Origin: Hysterangium stoloniferum
Taxonomy: Eukaryota > Basidiomycota > Agaricomycetes > Hysterangiales > Hysterangiaceae
DNA length: 64,000 nucleotides
Assembly: GCA_015178975.1 (NCBI GenBank)
Contig: WHVD01000254.1
Span: forward strand, 1-64,000
Direction: 5' to 3'
Shown here: in pieces, positions 1 to 10,401 of the stretch
Position numbering within the stretch: position 1 is the stretch's first letter
Layout of the letters: every line of letters starts with the position of its first letter
Program-made: the position numbers and the translations under genes
Notes under the pieces: generated by a model
Database searches by the model: none
Told to the model about the DNA's origin: nothing
Seen by the model: the letters and a program-made list of their open reading frames with translations, nothing else

Positions 1-829
1 CTTTATTTGCAAAGAATGGGGAAATGCCAGTAGTGGCCGAGGGTGCATTGTTGTAAGCAAATTCTACAAGTGGTAACAAGGATTTCCAATTGTCCTGTTG
101 GTAATTGCAATATATGCAGAGATATTGTTCCAATGTCTGATTGACGCATTCAGTTTGTCCGTCACCTTCCGGGTGATGTCTGGACGTGAAATGTAATTTC
201 ATGTCCAAGGATTTCCTGAGGGATCTAAAGAAGTGAGATATGAACTCTAATCCTCGATCAGAAGTTATGTGGGATGGAACTCCGTGCTTGGAAAATATGT
301 GGATAATAAAAAGTTCCGCTAACTGCACGGATGTAATTGTATCATAAGTAGGGATGAATATACCTTGTTTGAGAATCTGTCAACAACAACTAGAATGGTG
401 GAAAAGCCTTCAGAGGCTGGTAGGTGTTCAATGAAATCCATAGAGATAGACCAAGAGCAATATCAACTTTCAGTGGACAAACACTGGTCAAGTGGGTGGG
501 TTACAAGGGCACTGATGAAGAAACCTCATGGATTTTGGCCACGGAACTTGGTAATGCCATGGATCTCGTTACTGACTTTCATACAGCTTACCCACTCAAA
601 CCTGGACCACTATCATCTCTCTGACCGCACTCCACGGACCCCATGTTATGTTTGGACTCATTTTCATTATTCCCTGTCACCCTATGTCTCTCTTTGCTTT
701 TACAGGTTCTGACATGTTTTTCAAGTCCTTAAGTGGATTCTCCACAGACTTTGATTTCTATGTTTTTCACGCTTTACTTTTATTTTCAAAAAAATATTAA
801 ACTTCTTTTATTTTATTTCAATCTACATT

Positions 830-1773
830 TATGGGCTATGTTTTGCCCAACCTCAGCCATCTCCTGAGGAAGCTCCACTACCTCCACAGGCACCCCATCC
901 TCATCTGACCCAGTGTTCTTGGAACTCCCGGCTTGGGGCTCCTCATATAATATCTGCCGAACTCCGCAAGGAATTTCCAAAACTCTGAGTGAGTCCATGG
1001 CACTCATTCACCACTACAATTAGGACTTTGTTGCTTTTTCAGAGCAACTCATTCTGGCCTCTATGCCTCGGCGATCCATCCCAACACATCATCCAACCCA
1101 GATATCCCATCTGTCCCACTAACATCCCACGCCCCGGACCCTGTGGGTTGCTTGTGGACAAGCGAGCACCTCGCCTTGAGGTGCACACACTGGTAGCACC
1201 CCAGTCCCTGCCCAGACTTCCGATTGCACTCCGTGTTCCGGTCATTGCAACCAGAACACCGTGGATCATTCCACATCGGTAGGCAGACTGGTGCTGCTTT
1301 CCTTGCTTTCTGTTGGTCTTGGTCAGCTTTCCCCAGATATCCCACAGATCCGAGACTTACCTTCTGGGGGCTCTCCAGCTCCCCCTTGGACTCCGACTCC
1401 ACCTCTGTCACTTTGCACTGAAAATACAAGTCAGTTGAAATTCAACAAATTGAACATTGGGACTTACCTTTCCCACAGCAACCACGGCCCTGTCTGCAGC
1501 CACCCGGGCTTTTTCCGCGGCCACCCACGCAGCCTCCTCCTCATCTCTCTTCCTCTGCCTCTCCGCCTCTTCCTCTGCGGCCAAGGCTGCCTGGTATTCC
1601 CTGTCAAGGGCTTCCTCCACCTCCCTCGCCTCCTTTTCCACTTCTTCACATTGTTGGTGCTGTTCCTCTCGCTGCGCCAGTATTTGGGCCACGCTGAGCG
1701 GCACCTGATATGGAGTGCCTGTGGAGGGCCTGGCAGTCGGCATGGGTCTTCTTGGCATAGGCTTTGGACCCAT
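830..1773 (-). CDS. Antisense accessory gene of family 1 chromovirus (copy 1): coiled coil plus Zn2Cys6-like cluster
   Basis: The frame starts with MGPKP at 1,773. It continues into a Glu/Ala/Arg-rich stretch that should form a coiled coil (many EE, AEEE and REVEEA runs), then a cysteine cluster spaced C-x2-C-x6-C-x9-C-x2-C-x6-C, then an acidic C-terminal part. Intron-type borders (GTAAGT..TTTTCAG near 1,465-1,410, and GTAAGTC..CAACAG near 1,365-1,310) sit at the same places as in the second copy at 10,402-11,404. The cysteine spacing fits the fungal Zn(II)2Cys6 binuclear cluster, which usually binds DNA. Its role here is unknown. It lies between pol and the LTR of the retroelement on the strand opposite gag-pol. 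Part of a decayed copy; exact ends are approximate. Confidence 0.6.
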
Positions 1774-1825
1774 TTTGTCGAAGATGGGGTAATAAAGAAG
1801 AGGAAATTTTCATTTTTTCAAAATT

Positions 1826-1834
1826 TTATATAGG
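1826..1834 (-). promoter_or_regulatory. TATA box of antisense accessory gene (copy 1)
   Basis: TATATAAAA on the minus strand, about 53 bp before the ATG at 1,773. The second copy has TATATATAA about 51 bp before its ATG at 10,402, which supports an own promoter for this gene. Confidence 0.45.
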
Positions 1835-1982
1835 TTCATCGCATCTGAACCTTACCTTCCAGATCACATGACTCTTTGACACATATGTGTAACTGACATG
1901 ACTTTTGACACATGCATGTAGCCGACAAGAACCTTATCAAGGTCTAGAGCCTCTTTGGGACTTTGGCATAAAGGGAGGGTAC

Positions 1983-2790
1983 TGTTACGACCAGAATTCC
2001 TGCCATACTCCGGGCACTAACTTATACACACCAATTGCCAGTTTACCGGAATTCCTGCCAGACTTCATACGTCAGACTTGTCTATGTTCAAACTCATTAC
2101 ATTGTGTATCAGTCACCAGAATACCCACTGGACTCCATCCCTGTCTATGTCCGACCTCATCCCACGCATCAGTCACCAGACCCCACTCGGAAAACCCATC
2201 ATCCCTCTAACAGAGCCCCATTCCCATTTTAGTCAAATGACCTGTCATGATTCGGACTCCACTCCCGCTCCATTTCCCATTATGGTTTATGATTTGTCAT
2301 GATTCAGACTCCACTCTGTTCTGTCCCATTCCTAACACCAAATTTGGTGTTTACTATTCTCATTTTATGTTTTGCTAGTTTCGTTTCATTATTACTGGAT
2401 TTGGTATGTCATTCATTCCACGGTCTATATAGTCTGGCAGATGTTGTACACACAATCCAGTCAGAAAATCGGCTTAGATTCCCCCCCAGTAATCTAATAC
2501 ATTTCCCACTCTAAACTCCTACTTGAATCACACCGCTCATGCTAGTCAGAGCCCATGGGCTCCGGCACATCTATCTCTCTGACCTATCTCGACTCACAAC
2601 CTCTCGACCCATGACCTCTGACCTATGACCCCTCGACCCACGAACCCCACCTGGACTCCCCAGGATTCCCGTCCACCTGTCTGAAATTGGACAACACGAT
2701 CTCGCGAGGGGGCAGCCTATAAGCTGAAGCCAAGTCCTACCGGATATTCCACAGGTTTCTCCAAAAACCTACCATGTACGTACTCTAACA
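1983..2790 (+). repeat. Family 1 LTR
   Basis: 808 bp from TGTTACGACC to TACTCTAACA, the reverse complement of the LTR at 9,360-10,192. The leader on its left (GGGAGGGTAC) matches the inner flank of that LTR. Decayed relative to the 9,360 copy. Confidence 0.85.
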
Positions 2791-2939
2791 CATATATTCA
2801 AGTAAACTCTTGACTTCAGGGCTGCCACTGATTAATATCAAATACTTAAATTATTTTACCTTGCAGTGAATTGAGTATTTTCACATTTTGATAGAGCACT
2901 GGACTCCTTTTTCAGAAGATAGTATTAAAATAAGGCTAA

Positions 2940-3492
2940 TACATCACAGAATCCCATCAAAGGACAAACCAGCTTCTGATCCAGAAAAAGAGTGAGCAAC
3001 CCTGTGGACTATGTGCGGGTTGGGGGTTGCATTACCTCTCCGTGCATTCATGAGTTTACTTGTCTTAACACATCCACTCTTTTGAACTCTGACTCATTTT
3101 TTATTAAACTTATGTCTGATATGATCCCAAAATTCTTTTTTTCAGCACTCATAGATTCCAGCTCAACTCATTGCTTTATAGATACAAAATTCATGCAAAA
3201 AAATCTGTTGTCAACTTACCTGATAAATCCAGTCAGACTCTGAGTTTTCAATGGCACAAGCAATTCAGTTATTACCCAAGCTTGTGACCTATCTATCTGG
3301 TTCCTGTGTGGAACATCCCAGTTGGTCACTTTCTATGTGACCCAGTTAGACTCAAGTTGCTCAGTTGTCCTAGGACATAACTGGCTTATCTGACACAAGC
3401 CATTGATTGACTGGGTATCAAGCAGTATAACTTTCTGGACACCTGTGGTGCCTGAGATAACTGTATCTGACATGGCCTCCACAGCATCTATG
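2940..3492 (+). mobile_element. Family 1 gag-protease fossil fragment
   Basis: The translation from 2,992 aligns with the protease region of the 9,360-18,341 element (compare 17,033-16,560 on the minus strand). It keeps the aspartic protease context ALIDSSSTHCF and the later VLGHNW. Many differences are CpG to TpG/CpA, as in old methylated repeats. Cut on the right by the family 2 LTR that starts at 3,493. Broken fossil. Confidence 0.75.
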
Positions 3493-4553
3493 TGTAAGGG
3501 TGACTCCCTAGTTCATACAAACCAGGACACAAGGGCTCAGGTGTGAGACTAGTAGAGGGGATCCAAAAATAAATCTATTATTGCATATTAACACCATATC
3601 ATACAACTCACCTAGGAGGATAACCCAAAACTTTAAAAGTTATTTGTCCACTAAAGTATATATATTTATATTGTTTGTTGTAGAATTAATATTTAATCAA
3701 ATTCAGTTTATCAGGTGATACTCTGGAGAATAAGGAAATATTAATATTTATCTTGTATCTGACAAAAGTTAGTCAAACAAACATATATAGATTATCCTTT
3801 TGGGGATAAATTCCACAACATGGATTGGTTGGCCAGATAGTTCTGGTTAACTTTCTAAACCAAATAAATTTAAATTATATGAACTATATTTGAAAGTTTG
3901 CATAATATACAAGAGAATCCATCTTATCCCAAAGATTAAGTCATAACCCGAGTAATTTTGGGTAACTATAATGTTTGTGGACATTTTAAAAGTCATGGAG
4001 ATACTAGAGAATGTATTTTATCCCAAAGATTAGGTAACAACCCAGATAATCTTGTATAACCATGACATTTGTGCATATTTTAAGGAGTGTACAAGTCTTA
4101 AAGATGAAGTTTTGGGTTAATGAAATATAAATCCCTAAAACATGTAGTCATAGCCAGGAGAAATAGTCTCACTTAAAAATATGAGGAGTTTTTCATAAAG
4201 TTTTGTGTATTCAATGAATTGTGACTATCCTCCCTAGTAGAGGGGATCCAAACATAACAGATCTACGGAGTCCTCTACTAGTTACAGGCTTAAATAGAAA
4301 GAGATGGAACATATCACTGGTCAGGGGAGACCGACCAGACATGGCCCAAGTCCCTTATGGCCTTGGATGTCCAATCCAGTCTCAAAGTAACATCAGCGGA
4401 GTTGAATGAAGTGCAACTAGTCGCAGATGAAACCCGACTGTTGAACTGTGGTCAAGACAGCTGGAGATGGAGTTGAATGAAGTTCAACTAGTCATGGATT
4501 GTTCAATGGTCAAAACAGCTGGCTGAAAAGGAAGGTGGAGATGTCCCCTTACA
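3493..4553 (-). repeat. LTR of an old family 2-related chromovirus, with an inserted MITE
   Basis: Starts TGTAAGGGTGACTC and ends GTCCCCTTACA, like the 302-bp LTRs at 22,507 and 28,085 (TGTAAGGGC..CCCCTGACA). It shares the CTAGTAGAGGGGATCC repeat seen twice in those LTRs. A C/T-rich stretch just after it (4,557-4,566) is the polypurine tract on the minus strand, so this is the 3' LTR of the decayed element to the right. Confidence 0.7.
3618..4233. mobile_element. MITE-like element with GGAGGATA ends
   Basis: 616 bp with perfect 8-bp inverted ends (GGAGGATA..TATCCTCC), imperfect similarity further in (AAAACTTT), and a 3-bp target duplication CTA at 3,615-3,617 and 4,234-4,236. It interrupts the LTR between two parts that are contiguous in the family 2 LTRs. 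AT-rich and without coding potential. It contains an imperfect direct repeat of ~98-bp period (3,911-3,991 and 4,010-4,085). A 3-bp duplication suits PIF/Harbinger-type non-autonomous elements, but the family is inferred only. Confidence 0.6.
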
Positions 4554-7529
4554 TTACCCCCCCTCTAAGGTGTGGCATCTCGATACACCATGAGGGGCTG
4601 CAAAGGCCAGATTGAAGCCATCACATTGCAAGGCTCTCTTGTTCCGTGACCACCACCTGCCTCTGGGGTTGGGGCCCCCAGTGCTCGTGGTGAGGGGCGG
4701 AGAGGTGGATGACAGTGAACAGGTTTTGGGGCCTCTGAATTCACTGCTCTGTCAAAGTCGGCAGCCTTCAGCCGCGCACCAGTGTCGTCTGCGGAATGCC
4801 ACTGGCACCTACCAACCATGACTGCTGCCTGGCAGCGGTCTACCCTTCCTACCCACCCCCGACTCCAGCATTCACCTATGCACTAGCAATGCAAGACTTC
4901 GGTGTGCCTGCAGCCCTTGTCGACGCCTGCTAGCAGGATCTCGGGCTTTTCTTGGGGCTTCGGCCCAAGGCCTCAAGGCCTCAGCTCTATACCATGTATA
5001 TATCTACATGCCCCCCCTTTGCTTACTAAAATCCCTTTCACGTACGTAGCTCACTCGGGACTTCGTACCACCGTAGCATAGTTTCTCTGGGGGCCTTTTC
5101 ACCCCCTAGCCGCAGTTAGCCATTGTTGCTTGAAGCGGGATACAAATATATCAAAAAAAAAAAAAAAAAAAAAAAAAGAAGCCATCACATTGGCAGGGTG
5201 GACAATAATCGAACAGTGGTATTGTGCTGTCCTGGTGTCAGGGGGCCTGTAGGGGTGATAGCTCCAGGTAGCATTGGTGGAAGGTGGTGACCAATTTCGG
5301 AGCAAAGATGTTGGTTGCTGGCTCTCAGCTATCATGTTCTGTGCCAAACCCTCACCAATTGATGAGATACTTGATTCACCCATACTTTAACCTGCTTGAG
5401 CACTTCCTCCACTTTGTATTCAACTTCGCCTTCCACCACAATTGGGTCTGGAGGGGGCTCTATGTGATATCCTAAAATCAGATCGGTAACTGTGGGTCTC
5501 AGTTTCATGACATTGAACACAGGGTGAAGCCTGCTCATCGACTTGGGTAGGTCCAGACGATATGTGATCTGAAGGGTCCAAGTTGCAGGTGTGAAAGCTT
5601 CTTGGATGGTCAGTTGGTGCAAATATCACTCACATCAAGGACCATCCGATCATCTACCTCAAAGACCGGCATGGGAGTTTGACGGTGGTTGTAGTACCTC
5701 ACCATTTCATCTTTAGCCTTCATGAGTGCAGCCTTAGCCTCCTCAAGGATGGTGGACATATGATCGTGGAACTTGTTTGCCAATTTGACTTTCTCAGAGT
5801 GGAGGTTCGGTTCAAAACCCATGTGTGGGTTGCAAACATGATCAAGCATGAAGGGCATACATTGGGTAGAGGAGTGGATGTGGTTGTTGTACTGGAATTC
5901 CATGAGTGGCAGAAGGTTGGCCCAATCGGACTGATGTCAATTTACAAATATGTGCAGGTAGGTCTCAAGTTTCTGGTTGACCCACTTGGTCTGTCCATTG
6001 GACTGGGGGTGGTAGGCTGTCTAATAGAATGGTTGGATGCCAAGAAGCTTGTACAATTCCCGAGTGAACTGACTTGCAAATTGGGGTCCACAATCAGAAA
6101 GGACGTGTTGAGGTAGCCCGTGGTGTTTCCATACACCTTTGAAAAAGATCCTGGCTGCCCCCATAGAGTCAATGGTCTTATGTGTGGGTAAGAAGTGGCC
6201 CCATTTCATCAAGAGATCGATGACTACCATGATGGAGTCGTATCCCTGAGACTCTGGTAAGTCAACTATGAAGTTGATGCTTGCCATCTGCCAGTGATCT
6301 GTTGGGGTGGGACTCGGCTGAAGCTCTCCAATTGGGAGTCATCATTGGAATTTGGTGTGCATGCATATGTTGCATGACCTTGTATATTGTCCCACATAAT
6401 AAGATATGCCTGGCCACAAAATGTTCCAGCTCACAAGTTCCAATGTCTTCCAATGACTGGTGTGGCCCCTGATTCTGGAATCATGGTGTTGTTCGATGAT
6501 CCTTTGTCTCAGCTCAGGGTCTGTTGGAACATAGATCTTACCACAAGGCATCACCAACCCATCCTCCTCTGACCACTCCACTGACTGAATCAAACACCCT
6601 TTTGATTTGCAAAGTTCTTTTACCACTTTCATGACCAATTCTTCTTGCTCACCATTCTGGTTTCCCTGATGAATCGCCATGAGGAATTCTCATTCTGGCC
6701 CACTGATGGAGACACCTTCTAAGGCCCAAACCACCAACACCTCCAGTTTGAGTAAGATGAGGTTGGATTTGTCTCCTTCCCTTGAGCCATGGTCTGACCA
6801 ATGGGATAGCGTATCAGGTTTACCCATTGACTGACCCTGTCAATGGTGCAGTTTGAAATTGAAGCATGCTAGAAACAATGACCATCATGCTTGCCTGTGA
6901 TTGAGCTTCTTCAATGACATGAAATACTCCAAGTTTTTGTGGTCTGTCCAGACGTCCACTGGAAATTACACTCCTTTGAGGAAATGTCTCCAGTCTTTGA
7001 AAGTGTGGATTACCATGAGCATCTCCTTGTTGTGTATCTCGTAGTTGTGTTCAACTGGTGACAGACTCTTTGAATAGAAGGCAATTGGATGCCACTTCAG
7101 GTCATTGTATTGCTGCAACAAAACTGCTCCCATGGCATAGTCAGATATATCCGCCTCTACTTGGAAGGGTTTAGTGTCGTCCAGTGTCATCAGGGTTGGT
7201 GCATTCATTGTGAGGTCCTTCAGAAGTAGAAAGGCCTCATTTTCCACTGCTGACCATTTCCATGAGGTCTCCTTCCAAGTCAGGTCAAACAGCAGTCAGG
7301 CATGATGGGAGAAGTTGTGAATGAATCTTCAATAGAAATTTACGAATCCCAGGAAGGCTTGTACCTCTTTCCGATTTGTTAGGACAGGCCATTCATGTAC
7401 ACCAGCTACCTTAACTGGATCCATCTCCACTCGGTTCTCCAAGATGATCAGACCAAGGTATTCAACTTTCGTCTTCTCGGAATTGCACTTCTCTGGCTTC
7501 AGGTACAGCTTATGTGTGCGGAGGTGATC
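4554..7529 (-). mobile_element. Decayed family 2-related Ty3 chromovirus, internal region
   Basis: Minus-strand blocks align in order with the pol of the intact copy at 22,781-26,800: RNase H (~7,247-6,966), integrase zinc-binding and catalytic parts (~6,680-5,940), integrase C-terminus (~5,900-5,610), and the region before the chromodomain (~5,622-5,330). Broken in many places and old. It is also interrupted by the poly(A) retroposon at 4,629-5,177 and cut on the right by the mariner end at 7,532. Confidence 0.8.
4629..5177 (+). mobile_element. Poly(A) retroposon (SINE or processed retrocopy) with 15-bp target duplication
   Basis: The 15-bp word GAAGCCATCACATTG occurs at 4,614-4,628 and again at 5,178-5,192, directly after a run of about 25 A. 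Between them lies ~549 bp that is clearly GC-richer than its surroundings. A 3' poly(A) and a long target duplication are the marks of target-primed reverse transcription by a LINE enzyme. No convincing tRNA-like A/B box is visible, so it may be a retrocopy of some transcript rather than a classic SINE. The recipient is the decayed chromovirus. Confidence 0.75.
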
Positions 7530-7531
7530 TA

Positions 7532-8625
7532 CAGTAGCTCAAAAAATCATTCCAATGTTTTGCTGTTTTGGAAAGATTGATTCACAATACACATACCAGA
7601 CATCAGAAAATTCTTAACATATTACCCCATATAGTATAGCATATTAGCTTTAAATGGATGCTTATATTATGTAATTTGAAGCCAAAATGGTGGAATAATA
7701 AATGAAACAAAATAATCACTCATTGGAATGATTTTTTGACCCTATATTATTTTAACAGAAAAGCCACTATTTCAGTAAAAATATAAGTCTAAACCAATTG
7801 TAATAATAATGAACATGTCATGTGACTTTGTTTACATCTGTTTGACATGTTGACAGTTGGTTCACCCACTTCTTAGCTTTTACCATTACTCTGAAAGCTA
7901 TTTCTGCTACTCAGCACTTTAATATTACTGTATCTCTCTTCTTCCAGAAGGGTCTTCCTATCCTCAAATCCAGACTAACACTGACTCAGAAAGGGATACA
8001 ATAAGTGTGATCAAGGTTGAAGTACTTTTGGATAAAGAAAACACCCTAGCTGGCCATCCTTCCAAGCTTATTGCTCAACAACAAATAGTCAATTGTCTAT
8101 CAAATCAGCTCTGGAAATCTTGACAATGCTGTTCATTTTAGCTACCCAATTAATTAATTCTACTATCCCCAACTCTGTCACTCCCCAAACAGTCAGGAAT
8201 GTACTCAAGAACAATGGTTTTTACTCTGCAACAAAGAAGAAAGTACCCATGTTGAAGAAGACTCATTATCAGAAGTCACTTGAGTTTGCTCAGTACTATG
8301 AAAACTGGACTATGACACCTTTCCATCAGATGCAATTTTGTTAATATTGGTCTTATCTATCCACAACACTCTTTTGGAGTCCCCTACAATCCAGGTTTTA
8401 TGGTACTAAGCAAACTCAAGTCACTTCTGATAATGAGCCTTCTTCAACATGGGTGCTTTCTTCTTTGCATTGTTCTTGAGTATATTCCTGACTGTTTGGG
8501 GAGTGACAGATTTGGGAATAGTAGAATTAATAAATTGGGTAGCTTGAACAGCATTGTCAAGATTTCTAGAGCTAATTTGATAGACAATTGACTGTTTGTC
8601 ATAAGTAATAAGCTTGGAAGGATGG
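7532..8625. mobile_element. Tc1/mariner element, partial and rearranged
   Basis: Begins after TA (7,530-7,531) with CAGTAGCTCAAAAAATC, the same terminus as at 63,479 and 63,818. A second inverted copy of the inner terminus (CATTGGAATGATTTTTTGAC) lies at 7,721-7,740. Transposase-like sequence follows on the plus strand (8,093-8,310: HTH and linker ending in YYENW) and again on the minus strand (~8,600-8,320), where the first catalytic region reads RVLWIDKTNINKIASDG. Typical Tc1 proteins have SDE at that place, so the second motif residue is changed. No matching right terminus is seen. Non-functional. Confidence 0.7.
8054..8625. repeat. Inverted duplication of Tc1 transposase fragment
   Basis: Arms at ~8,054-8,309 and ~8,397-8,625 are inverted copies of one another (for example CCATCCTTCCAAGCTTATT against its reverse complement at the right end). 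The spacer is ~87 bp. The arms differ at a number of sites, so the palindrome is not recent. Confidence 0.7.
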
Positions 8626-9358
8626 TGTTAAGAACAGAAAACTGACTAATGTCAGTAGGCTGATGGGGACTGATTGGAAGGACTTGGCTTCAGCTTATAT
8701 GCTGTGCCCTCGCAAGTTACTGTTGGGTGTCCTTAAATTTCGGGTGGGTGAAGACTAGTCCTATCGAAATCCTCACAGTGAGTTACCAGTCAGAACTGAA
8801 GGATAAGCCAAGTGTCAGGCTGAGGGTCAGAGGCTGAGGGTGGGTGAGCACACACAGAGGTGGGGAGCAGGATACTTAGTGTAAGGCTTATAAGAGATGT
8901 ATGTGGGTGTCCTGAGTCGATATTCTGATTGCCTAGTAGCTACAATTACAGTGGGTCTATATATGAGTTATTGGCATCTAGAAAATACTAACTAAGGGAA
9001 GAGTGAAAACATTATTGACAAATAAACTTGACTAGGAACCAGAAGGTTATGATACGTTTGGAGGCCATGATTTAACCGAGAGTGGAATTTATGAGAAAAG
9101 GAAATAGTCCATGGGTTACAAGTATATACGGGCATATGTGAAACATAGAGTAGAACAGATCATTATAATAAAAAGGGGACATATCAAAGCATAACCAGAT
9201 AGTATGAGTATAACTTGACAGGGGAATAAACAGGGTTTGATCGCCGTGAAGGCATACGTCAGTGTTGGGTGACCAATGGTTTCAATGCAATGACTTGATT
9301 AATAACTAGAAATGTCAGTCGACAGTAATATCCTCGGGGACCATTGGGTTGTGAAACA
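8626..9358 (-). repeat. Diverged family 1-like LTR
   Basis: Starts TGTTAAGAAC exactly at the end of the Tc1 palindrome and ends TTGTGAAACA one base before the next LTR. It contains the family hallmark GGACTTGGCTTCAGCTTATA at ~8,680. The rest is poorly conserved, so the assignment as a full LTR is moderate. Confidence 0.45.
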
Positions 9359-9359
9359 G

Positions 9360-10192
9360 TGTTAGGATACACACACAGGCTGGGTCTCCAGAGAAACCCA
9401 CGGGATATTCGGTAGGACTTGGCTTCAGCTTATAGGCTGTGCCCTCGCTAGATCATGTTGTCCAATTTCAAACGAACGGACGGGAATCCCGGGGAGTCCA
9501 GGTGGGGTTCGTGGGTCGTAGGTCGTAAGTCGGGGGTCATAAGTCGTAAGTCGGAGGTTGTGGGTCGTGAGTCAAGTTGGTTGAGGGAGATAGATGCGCT
9601 GGAGCCCGTGGGCTCTGACTAGTGAAAGCGATGTGAATCAAGTAAGGTTTAGAGTGGAAAATGTTATTAGATTACTGGGGGGAATCTAAGCTAATTTTCT
9701 GACTGGATTGTATGTACAACATCTGCCAGTTTATATAGACCGTGGAGTGCATGACATACCAAATCCAGTAATGACAAAATGAAACTCACAAAACATAAAA
9801 CGGGAATAGTAAACACCAAGTTTGGTGTTAGGAATGGGATGGAACGGAGCAGAGTCTGAATCGTGACAAAGCATAACCCATAATGGGAAACAGAGTGGGA
9901 GGGGAGTCCTAAATCGTGACAGGTCATTTGACTAAAACAGGAACGGGGCTCGATTAGAGTGGTGACGGGATTCTAAGCAGGATCCGGTGACTGATGCGTG
10001 GGACGAAGACAGACAGAGATGGAGTCCAGGGGAAGTCCAGTGACTGATATGTGTCGTAATGAGGTCAAACGTAACGAGTCTTGACGTAATGGAGTCCGGG
10101 CGGGAAATCCTATAAACAGACAATTGGTGCTTGTAGTGCGTGGGGCGTACAGGTTAGTGCCCGGAGTCCGGCGAGATTGTCCAGTCGTAACA
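9360..10192 (-). repeat. Family 1 LTR (3' LTR of the 9.4-18.3 kb element)
   Basis: 833 bp from TGTTAGGATACACACACAGG to CCAGTCGTAACA on the plus strand, with TG..CA ends. The internal side continues GTACCCTCCCTTTATGCC. Confidence 0.85.
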
Positions 10193-10342
10193 GTACCCTC
10201 CCTTTATGCCGAAGTCCCAAAGAGGCTCTAGACCTAGATAAGGTTCTTGTCGGCTACGTGCATGTGTCAAACGTCATGTCGGTTATACGTATGTGTCAAA
10301 GAGTCATGTGATCTGGAAGGTAAGGTTCAAACACAACGAGCC

Positions 10343-10351
10343 TATATATAA
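10343..10351 (+). promoter_or_regulatory. TATA box of antisense accessory gene (copy 2)
   Basis: TATATATAA, about 51 bp before the ATG at 10,402. A matching box stands before copy 1. Confidence 0.5.
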
Positions 10352-10401
10352 ATTTGAAAAAATAGAAATTCTTCTTCTTTATTACCCCCATCATCGATAC
10401 T

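Larger units (their letters stand above)
1..1982. mobile_element. Family 1 Ty3 chromovirus, rearranged partial copy
   Basis: The first ~450 bases match the integrase part of the copy at 9,360-18,341 in the same orientation (compare 12,243-12,690). The rest matches the stretch between that integrase and its 3' LTR in the opposite orientation, so this copy is a head-to-head rearrangement that starts outside the window. It contains the end of the chromodomain region (~480-630), the antisense accessory gene (830-1,773) and the LTR-proximal leader, and it abuts the LTR at 1,983. It is a broken fossil. Its coding potential is kept mainly in the accessory gene. Confidence 0.8.
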
